Under the pieces are notes generated by a model. The model saw only the letters and a program-made list of their open reading frames with translations. It made no database searches and was not told the DNA's origin. Of a DNA stretch of 64,000 bases, positions 1-6,365 are shown one piece after another. The first letter of the stretch is position 1; each line of letters starts with the position of its first letter. Made by a program: the position numbers and the translations under genes. Source of the stretch: Saliniramus sp050485405 (GTDB lineage: Bacteria; Pseudomonadota; Alphaproteobacteria; Rhizobiales; Beijerinckiaceae); NCBI GenBank assembly GCA_050485405.1, contig JBJHBI010000014.1:1-64000 (forward strand), written 5' to 3'.

Positions 1-671
1 CGGATGATGACGGCGCCGTTATCGCCTTTCTGGACCTCGATGCCCATGAGCCCGGAGAGCTCGTTGATCATCCGGTCGCGCTCGTCTTCGAGCGCCGCCG
101 AGCCGCCACGGAAGCTCTCGGCCGTGATCTGGCTGTTGGTATCGGCGATGCCCCTGAGGAGCTCGTTCGCGCGGTTGACCGCCGCGTCGATGCGCCCCTC
201 GGCCTGGCTGCGCAATTCCTGCACGCCGGTGGCGATGCTCCCCATCCGGCCCGCGAGGGTCTGCCCGGCGCTGAGCACGCCGGCGCGCAGCGCGAAGTTC
301 GACGGGTCGTCGGCGAGTGCGGCGAGATTTTCGTTGAACGCATTCACGGCGAAATCGAGCGAGGAGGCCTCACCCGGTGTGCCGAACAGGCGATCGAGCG
401 CCGAGGCGAATTCCGCGCGGGTCTTGGCATAGCCCGCGCCGGAGGTTTCCGTGCGCAATTGCTTGCTGAGCAGATCGTCCATGACGCGCTGGACGGGTCC
501 GGCCTGGACGCCTGCACCGCGCGGCCCGTTGAGGGTCTGCACCGGCTGGATGATCTTGCGGGTGTAGCCGGCGGAATCGACGTTGGCGACGTTTTGCGCG
601 ACGAGATTCATGCCGGTCTGCGTGGTGCGCAAACCGGACACAGCCGTACTGAGTGCCGACATCAACGACAT
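1..671 (-). CDS. flgK: Flagellar hook-associated protein 1, N-terminal part (runs off the window)
   Basis: The first 223 or so residues of FlgK, the hook-filament junction protein, read leftwards and leave the window without a stop. The start is an ATG at 671 with a perfect AGGAGGT Shine-Dalgarno at 679-685. The N-terminus begins MSLMSALSTAVSGLRTTQTG and continues into the rod-protein signature AQNVANVDSAGYTRK, shared by axial flagellar proteins. Further on, IADTNSQITAESFRGG and DERDRMINELSGLMGIEV match the conserved helical region of FlgK. The C-terminal half, flgL and any hook gene would lie to the left of the window. The gene upstream (ycjF-like) is unrelated, so flgK probably starts its own transcript; see the sigma54-like promoter at 742-757. 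Confidence 0.93.
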   Translation of the reverse strand, partial: MSLMSALSTAVSGLRTTQTGMNLVAQNVANVDSAGYTRKIIQPVQTLNGPRGAGVQAGPVQRVMDDLLSKQLRTETSGAGYAKTRAEFASALDRLFGTPGEASSLDFAVNAFNENLAALADDPSNFALRAGVLSAGQTLAGRMGSIATGVQELRSQAEGRIDAAVNRANELLRGIADTNSQITAESFRGGSAALEDERDRMINELSGLMGIEVQKGDNGAVII

Positions 672-741
672 GGCCCATACCTCCTGGGGGCTCGCCCGAT
701 CCATTTTCGGCTGTCGGATCGGGCAGAACCGGATTTCTTCC

Positions 742-757
742 GGCAACCTTCATGCCA
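742..757 (-). promoter_or_regulatory. Candidate sigma54 (-24/-12) promoter for flgK
   Basis: On the minus strand the bases read TGGCATGAAGGTTGCC, a close match to the RpoN consensus TGGCAC-N5-TTGC, with exactly ten bases between the invariant GG and GC doublets. The -12 element lies about 70 bases before the flgK ATG, leaving a leader of ordinary length. Flagellar hook genes are RpoN-dependent in several bacteria, including Caulobacter. The call rests on motif match and position only. Confidence 0.55.
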
Positions 758-807
758 GCCCGGAAAGCTTGCGAAATCCTTGCATGGATTGCACACGCAC
801 CCGGGGT

Positions 808-860
808 ACCCGGCAGGAATCGCCGGGTCGGGGCGTAACGGGCGGCAAATCCTGCCGGGT
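808..860. promoter_or_regulatory. Two inverted copies of a palindromic 21-bp site upstream of flgK
   Basis: The copy at 808-828 has arms ACCCGGC and GCCGGGT around AGGAATC, a perfect 7+7 palindrome. A second copy on the opposite strand (860 to 840) starts ACCCGGCAGGATTTGCCG and matches 17 of 21 positions. Together the outer 11 bases form a perfect inverted repeat (808-818 with 850-860). The pair sits about 50-115 bp upstream of the sigma54-like promoter, where enhancer-binding activators such as FlbD bind. There is no T-run, so it does not look like a terminator for the upstream gene. Confidence 0.5.
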
Positions 861-888
861 CGGTTAAGAAAGGATGAACGTTGCGCGC

Positions 889-2013
889 TCAGTCGCGCGA
901 GGTTGCACCGGGGCGATCGGACGCGTCCGTCTCGGCCTTCGCCTTCGCATCGCCCCCCCGCCCGACGAGATCACCGGCGACGTCGGAGAAGCGTGGCGCG
1001 CGCATGCCGATGAAGGGCATCGGACGGCAGACGGCGATGGCGGCGAGGCCGAAACGGGCGGTCATCGCTCCGTTCACCACCCCCTCGCCGAGACGGGTCG
1101 AGAGCCGCGCGGCGAGGCCGTGGCCGACGAGTTGCTGGATCATGTCGTCACCCATGGCGACGCCGCCCGTCACCGCGAGATGGTCGATCGCCGCCCGCGC
1201 GAGACGCAAACCCCCGAGGAAACCCGGGCGCCCGCCATAGATCCCGGCAATGCGCCGCAGCAGGCGGATGGCGGCGTAGATCACGAAGGCGATGTCGATC
1301 AGCGCACGCGGGCTCACCGCCGTCACCACCGAAACCCGCCGTGCGGTGTGTGCCACCGCGCGCCGTGCCGCCCTGTCGGCATCGGTGAGAAGCGCGCGCT
1401 CGACGACGACCAGGCGGTCCTGCGCGTCTAGGATCGTCTGCGAGAGCCGCGCGATCTCCTCACGACCCCGCGCCGTCGCTGGACGCTTCGCATGGAAGGC
1501 GACGAGCGCGTCGGCGAGTGCCTGCGCACCCTCGGCATCATCCTCGGTGAGCACCCGCGCGGCCTCGCGGCGAAGATGCTCGATCCGCCGCTCGCGCAGC
1601 AGGCCGATCAGTTCGCGCAGACATATCGCCGTGAGCGCGAGGGCGGCGAGGGCCGCGATGACGGCGGCCGCCCAGCCCAGCCAGGGGGCGCGGGCGAACA
1701 ATTCGCGGATCAGCCCCTCGACCCCGATCCCCACCCCGAGCATGACCAGCGCGAGGAGGCTCCCGGCGAGGAGGCTGCCCCAGGGTATGCGCTTTCGACG
1801 CGCGACATCCGGTTCGGGGACTGGTTCACCATCGTCGATCGCACCGGATTCGCGGGTGATCTGCACGCCGGTTTGCAAGGGAGCTGCGCGCGCAGTCCGC
1901 GCCTGCGATTCCGCCGGGGCGCCCGTCTCGTCGATCGCGACCTTCGGATCGTCGAAGCGCCAGGCCTTCGGGCCTTTGGGTGCGCTCGGCCCGCGGGGTG
2001 CTTTCGCGCTCAT
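889..2013 (-). CDS. YcjF-like (UPF0283 / TIGR01620) inner-membrane protein
   Basis: A 374-residue membrane protein of the YcjF family, of unknown biochemical function, regularly paired with the GTPase YcjX. A basic, proline-rich N-terminal region of about 75 residues precedes two membrane spans (about residues 75-100, IPWGSLLAGSLLALVMLGVG, and 110-135). A long charged helical part follows, then a C-terminal region rich in ARLSTRLGEGVVNGAMTARFG, which is characteristic of the family. The ATG at 2013 overlaps the ycjX stop by four bases (ATGA), so the two are translationally coupled. The tail after about residue 350 is hydrophilic and rich in Asp, Lys and Arg. Length and domain order are normal for the family. 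Confidence 0.85.
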   Translation of the reverse strand: MSAKAPRGPSAPKGPKAWRFDDPKVAIDETGAPAESQARTARAAPLQTGVQITRESGAIDDGEPVPEPDVARRKRIPWGSLLAGSLLALVMLGVGIGVEGLIRELFARAPWLGWAAAVIAALAALALTAICLRELIGLLRERRIEHLRREAARVLTEDDAEGAQALADALVAFHAKRPATARGREEIARLSQTILDAQDRLVVVERALLTDADRAARRAVAHTARRVSVVTAVSPRALIDIAFVIYAAIRLLRRIAGIYGGRPGFLGGLRLARAAIDHLAVTGGVAMGDDMIQQLVGHGLAARLSTRLGEGVVNGAMTARFGLAAIAVCRPMPFIGMRAPRFSDVAGDLVGRGGDAKAKAETDASDRPGATSRD

Positions 2014-3470
2014 CGCAGATAATCTCCGATCAGGAATTCGAGGGCGCGATCGAGGCGGATATGCGGCAGGTGGGGCTTGCGCGCGGGCAGATGCCCCGGC
2101 GCGGCGGGCGGGCGAAAGCGCGGAAAGCGCAGGCTGCCGGGGGTGATCCCGCCATGCCGCTCGCCGGCGAAGACGAGGGCCGGATCGTCGGGCAGATCAC
2201 CGGGGAACACCGCCGCCTCGCTCGCACCGTCGAAGAGCGTGTCGCCGATGCGCTCGCCCGCCTCGGGCGTTCCCGCCACCGCGCGCAGGATATCCCCACC
2301 GTCGCGCACGGTCGTCTCGTGCGTGGCGCGCAGCGCGGCGATGGCGACGGCGCCGACCTCGCCCCCCGCCGCGCGCACGCGCCTGATCGCGCGCTCGACC
2401 AGATGGCGCAGGATCGCCTCGAGCCGGCGATGCTGCGTCTGATGCAGATGATCGGCCTTGGTCGCAGCGAAGAGAACGCGCTCCGTGCGCGGCGCGAAGA
2501 GCCGCGTCAGCCAGCTGTTGCGCCCCGCCCGCATGGCGAGCAGAACCCGGTCGAGGGCATGCTCCAGCTCCGCGAGCGCCTGCGCGCCGCCATCGAGGGC
2601 GGTGAGCACGTCGACCAGTACGATCTGCCGGTCGAGATGGCGGAAATGGTCACGGAAGAACGGCTCGACCACGTGGCGCTTATAGGCCTCGAAGCGTCGC
2701 AGCATGAGCGCACCGATGCTGCCGCGCCGCAGCGACGCGCCCGCGTCGAGAACGAGCGGTGCGAAGGTCAGGGCCGGCGATCCCGCGAGATCGCCCGGCA
2801 TCAGGAAACGCCCGGGCGGCGTCGTCGCGATCGCCTCAGGCCCCTGGCGCAGGGCCTGGAGATAGGCTTTGAACGCGGCGGCGATCTGCGCGATGCGCTG
2901 CTCGTCCGCTGGAGCCGTGGGGTCGAGATCATCGATCTGCGCGAGAAAGCCGGTGGCGATCGCTTCGCGTTCGGGGCGGCGCGCCTGCGTGATCACTTCG
3001 CGCGACCAATCCTCGAAGCTTTCATCCATGAGGGAGAGATCGAGCAGCCATTCGCCGGGATAATCGACGATGTCCAGCGTCAGCCGCGACGCCCCGCCGA
3101 ACCAGCTTCCCGCGCCGCGCTCGAAATCGATGGCGAGCCGCAACTGGCTGATGCGGGTGGTCGATTCCGGCCATTGGCGCGCCTGCGTGAGACGCGCGAG
3201 ATGGTCTTCATAGGCAAAGCGCGGGACGGCGTCATCGGGCTGGGGGACGAGCCGCGCGCGCCGCAGCCGCCCCTCGCCGCTCACCCGGAAGGCCGGCAGG
3301 TCGCCCTGATTCACGAGATGATGCACAAGCGCCGTGGTGAAGACCGTCTTGCCCGAGCGCGCGAGGCCCGTGACGCCGATACGCAGGCTCGGATCATAGG
3401 TGTTGCGCGCGGCCCGGCCGAGATGCTGGAGCGCGTCGATGGCGGGGCGGATCGGGGATGGCGGCAGCAA
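2010..3470 (-). CDS. YcjX-family (DUF463) P-loop GTP-binding protein
   Basis: A 486-residue YcjX-type protein, a stress-associated P-loop NTPase conserved in proteobacteria. The Walker A motif GLARSGKTVFTTALVHHLVN is near residues 35-55. The following stretch LDIVDYPGEWLLDLSLMD holds the DxxG-like element and the family's YPGEWLLDL signature. The only in-frame start after an upstream stop (TGA at 3474-3476) is a TTG at 3470, with a weak Shine-Dalgarno, so the start is less certain than the rest. Transcription continues into the ycjF-like gene with a 4-base overlap. Upstream lies a very stable stem-loop (3497-3573) that may control read-through from the EamA gene. Confidence 0.88.
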   Translation of the reverse strand: MLPPSPIRPAIDALQHLGRAARNTYDPSLRIGVTGLARSGKTVFTTALVHHLVNQGDLPAFRVSGEGRLRRARLVPQPDDAVPRFAYEDHLARLTQARQWPESTTRISQLRLAIDFERGAGSWFGGASRLTLDIVDYPGEWLLDLSLMDESFEDWSREVITQARRPEREAIATGFLAQIDDLDPTAPADEQRIAQIAAAFKAYLQALRQGPEAIATTPPGRFLMPGDLAGSPALTFAPLVLDAGASLRRGSIGALMLRRFEAYKRHVVEPFFRDHFRHLDRQIVLVDVLTALDGGAQALAELEHALDRVLLAMRAGRNSWLTRLFAPRTERVLFAATKADHLHQTQHRRLEAILRHLVERAIRRVRAAGGEVGAVAIAALRATHETTVRDGGDILRAVAGTPEAGERIGDTLFDGASEAAVFPGDLPDDPALVFAGERHGGITPGSLRFPRFRPPAAPGHLPARKPHLPHIRLDRALEFLIGDYLR

Positions 3471-3496
3471 GGATCAACTCGGTTCAGGAGGTTTCG

Positions 3497-3573
3497 CGGC
3501 GAATGTAGACCAGTTCGGCGAAGAACGCATAGCCGGTGGCGCGGTTCATCGCCGAACCACGCTACATTCGCCG
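3497..3573 (-). repeat. Long imperfect stem-loop between the EamA gene and ycjX
   Basis: Two 25-base arms (3497-3521 and 3549-3573) are inverted copies of each other. The outer 12 bp and inner 9 bp pair perfectly, separated by a 4-base bulged segment with two possible G-U pairs; the loop is 27 bases. The right arm includes the EamA stop codon. No T-run follows in the minus direction, so it is not a textbook intrinsic terminator. It could be a processing or attenuation hairpin. A 21-codon frame (3484-3549) runs through the loop and left arm but has no Shine-Dalgarno. Confidence 0.6.
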
Positions 3574-4509
3574 TGCCCTGCCTTCGCGCGCACCCTGCAA
3601 CGTGATCGCGACGCCGCTGAAGACGATCGCGCCGGCGCCGAGATAGACGAAGAGATCGGGGATTTCGCCGAAGAAGATCATCCCGTAGACGAAGGCGAAG
3701 AGCAGCGTCGCGTAGTAGAACGGCGCCACGAAGCTCGTCTCGCGCACGCGGATCGCGGCCATGAAGAGCAATTGCCCGATCACCATCAGCGAACCCGTCA
3801 TCGCCATGGCGAAGAGCTGCCAGCCATCGGGCATGATCATCACAGGCGCCGCGAGCAGCAGGGTCGCGAGGCAACCACCGGCATTGGCGATGGCGAGCAC
3901 GGTGAGCGATCCGTCGCGCCCCGCGAGCGCACGGATCGCCGCGACTTCCGCACCGATGAACAGAGCAGCGCCCAGCGCGAACAGCCCCTCCCAGCCGAAG
4001 GCGGCGCCGCTTGGGCGCATCATCACGAGCACGCCGGCAAAGCCGATCGCGGCGAAGAGCCAGCGTCGCCCGGATATCCGGTCACCGAGAAACAGCGCCG
4101 CGAGCAGCATGGCCACGAGCGGATTGGCCCAGGCGATGGCGGTGACGTCGGCCAGCGGCAGATGCGCGAGCGCGGCGAACATGCAGACCACGCCGCTCAT
4201 GCCGAAGAAGACCCGGATCGCGTGAATATGCGGCACGGCGGTGCGAAAGACCGGCCCGCGTGCCATCAGGATCCAGGGCAGCAGGGTGAGAAAACCGAAG
4301 AGAAAACGAAAGAACGTCACCTGTTGCGGCGGTACCGCTCCGCCGATCTGGGCGCCCTTCGCGAAGGCGTTCGCCGCAGCGAAGAACGCACAGGCCGTCA
4401 GCGTGAGGAGAGCCGCGCGCAATGCCGCCGCGCCCGATGTGAGGGAAGCGTCGCTCGCGGCGACCGAATTCGTTTGCGCGTCGGGGGAGCCCATGAAATG
4501 CCGTTCCAT
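3562..4509 (-). CDS. EamA/DMT-family drug-metabolite exporter
   Basis: A 315-residue protein with about ten hydrophobic segments arranged as two EamA repeats (roughly residues 30-160 and 170-300), the standard size for this family of small-molecule exporters. Typical pieces are AFFAAANAFAKGA in the first helix, AWANPLVAMLLAALFLGDRISGR at the end of repeat one, and PFYYATLLFAFVYGMIFFGE in repeat two. Substrate cannot be read from sequence. The ATG at 4509 lacks a clear Shine-Dalgarno; an ATG at 4494 preceded by GGAACGG is an equally good start. It is transcribed towards ycjX and ends within the stem-loop. Confidence 0.85.
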   Translation of the reverse strand: MERHFMGSPDAQTNSVAASDASLTSGAAALRAALLTLTACAFFAAANAFAKGAQIGGAVPPQQVTFFRFLFGFLTLLPWILMARGPVFRTAVPHIHAIRVFFGMSGVVCMFAALAHLPLADVTAIAWANPLVAMLLAALFLGDRISGRRWLFAAIGFAGVLVMMRPSGAAFGWEGLFALGAALFIGAEVAAIRALAGRDGSLTVLAIANAGGCLATLLLAAPVMIMPDGWQLFAMAMTGSLMVIGQLLFMAAIRVRETSFVAPFYYATLLFAFVYGMIFFGEIPDLFVYLGAGAIVFSGVAITLQGAREGRARRM

Positions 4510-4748
4510 GTTGATTTAAGCCCGATGCTAGTGCGCATCCGCGCGCGGCGATACCGCTCTGTGGCGCATACCCGGTTTGCGCACCGATATGCGCCCGGTT
4601 GGCGCGACGCGCGCGGCCCGGGTGAGCGTCTTCGCCGCATGGCTGCCATCCGGATGCCGCCACATTGGGGCCGCATCCGTGCTATCCCACCTCCCGGAAT
4701 GGCACCGATCGCCGCATCACCATCGAAACGATCAGGGAAGGACACCAC

Positions 4749-6359
4749 ATGCCCGTTCGCAAAGCCGCCATGAACCCGCCCGATCGTCCGGCATCGCACG
4801 CGCTCCTGCGCGCCCTCGCCGTCTGCGGCGCGCTGTTCCTCGCGCTGGCGCTGCCGGCGATGCCGCTCGCGGCGCAGGAGAACGGAAACGGCGATGCCGA
4901 CGGGGTGGGAAACGGTGTTTCGAACGGTGCCTCGAACGCAATCGCACGCTCGGTCACGGAAGCGGGGCTGCCCGCGCCCTCGCTCACCCGCCACAGCATC
5001 GAGACCGATGAGGGCGCGATGCATTTCGAGGCCCGGGCCGGGGCGCTCACCCTGCGCACGGATCGCGGCGCGCCGCGCGCCGATATCGCCTATGTCGCCT
5101 ATAAACGCACGGCAGACGGCGATTCCGGTCCGGATCGCGAGCGTCCGGTCACCTTCGCCGTCAATGGCGGGCCAGGCGCGGCTTCGGCCTATCTGCATAT
5201 CGGGGTGCTCGGCCCCTGGCGCCTGCCGATGGATGCGCAGACGATCAGCCCCTCGCAGGACATCACCCTGGTGGACAATGCCGAGACCTGGCTCGCCTTC
5301 ACCGATCTCGTCTTCGTCGATCCCGTCGGCACCGGCTTCAGCCGGCTCGCGGAGAATGACCGCAATTCGCGCGACCAGTTCCTCTCCGTCGACGGTGATA
5401 TCGAGGCGCTCGCCGATTTCGTCGCCGACTGGCTGCGCGAATACGAGCGCACCGCGTCCCCCGTCTATTTCGTCGGCGAGAGCTATGGCGGGTTTCGCGG
5501 GCCGCTTCTCGCCGACAGGCTCCAGAGCGAGACCGGCATCGCGCTCTCAGGGATGACGCTCGTCTCCCCCGTGCTCGATTTCGGCTGGCGCGAACAGCCG
5601 GCCTACGCGCCACTGCCGCGTGTCTCGCTGCTGCCCTCCCTCGCCGCCGCCGCGATGGAGCGCGAGGGCGAGATCGACATGGAGAGGCTGCGCGCGGCGG
5701 AGGATTACGCCGAAGGCGAGTTCCTCGCCGATCTGCTGCGCGGCCCCGGCGACGAGGCGGCGATGGCGCGCATCGTCGAGAATGTGAGCGACTTCACCGG
5801 GCTCGACCGCGCATTCGTGGAACGCCACGGCGGGCGGCTCGACATGCAGCTCTTCGCCCGCGAGATCGCCCGTGACGACCAGCGCATCGCGAGCATCTAC
5901 GATTCCGGCGTGACGAGCGACGATCCGTTCCCGCTCGCGGCCTTCTCGCGCGCCGGCGAGCCCATCCTCGACGCGATGACCGCGCCGCTCACCCGCGCCA
6001 TGCTCGACCTCTACGCGACGCGCCTCGACTGGATGCCGCAGCGCCGGTACATCCTGCTCAACAGCGGCGTCAACCGGGCCTGGAGCTTCGGTTCGGGGCG
6101 CCGCCAGCCGGAAGCGCTGAGCGCGCTCGCGCGCAGCATGGCGCTCGATCCCGCATTCGACGTGCTGGTGGTGCACGGGCTGACCGATCTCGTCACGCCC
6201 TATTTCGAGACGCATCTCGTCCTGCGCCAGATGCGTCCGTTCGGGCCGGGCGAGCGGCTGCGCGAGGCGCATTATCCGGGCGGGCACATGTTCTACAACC
6301 GGGATGATTCGCGCGCGGCCTTCTTCGAGGACGGGCGCTGGCTCTACGGAGCGGACTGA
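4749..6359 (+). CDS. S10-family serine carboxypeptidase, exported
   Basis: A 536-residue secreted peptidase of the S10 (serine carboxypeptidase) family, which removes C-terminal residues. The ATG at 4749 has GGGAAGGA eight bases upstream. A signal peptide follows (ALLRALAVCGALFLALALPA ... LAAQE). Catalytic residues are visible: the nucleophile Ser in GESYGGFRGP, the Asp in VVHGLTDLVTPYF and the His in YPGGHMFYNR. NGGPGAASAYLHIGVLGPW is the oxyanion-hole region that defines the family. The gene stands alone, diverging from the EamA gene and ending 6 bases before the convergent GGDEF-EAL gene. S10 enzymes act best at acid pH in known cases; the role here is unknown. Confidence 0.92.
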   Translation: MPVRKAAMNPPDRPASHALLRALAVCGALFLALALPAMPLAAQENGNGDADGVGNGVSNGASNAIARSVTEAGLPAPSLTRHSIETDEGAMHFEARAGALTLRTDRGAPRADIAYVAYKRTADGDSGPDRERPVTFAVNGGPGAASAYLHIGVLGPWRLPMDAQTISPSQDITLVDNAETWLAFTDLVFVDPVGTGFSRLAENDRNSRDQFLSVDGDIEALADFVADWLREYERTASPVYFVGESYGGFRGPLLADRLQSETGIALSGMTLVSPVLDFGWREQPAYAPLPRVSLLPSLAAAAMEREGEIDMERLRAAEDYAEGEFLADLLRGPGDEAAMARIVENVSDFTGLDRAFVERHGGRLDMQLFAREIARDDQRIASIYDSGVTSDDPFPLAAFSRAGEPILDAMTAPLTRAMLDLYATRLDWMPQRRYILLNSGVNRAWSFGSGRRQPEALSALARSMALDPAFDVLVVHGLTDLVTPYFETHLVLRQMRPFGPGERLREAHYPGGHMFYNRDDSRAAFFEDGRWLYGAD

Positions 6360-6365
6360 GCGCCC

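Noticed and set aside
808..860. Terminator of the ycjF-like gene
   Set aside because: The outer stem has a 31-base loop and no T-run; two separate palindromic sites describe it better.
3484..3549. 21-residue peptide (MNRATGYAFFAELVYIRRETS split over the hairpin)
   Set aside because: No Shine-Dalgarno and most of it is the hairpin arm; structure explains the sequence better than coding.
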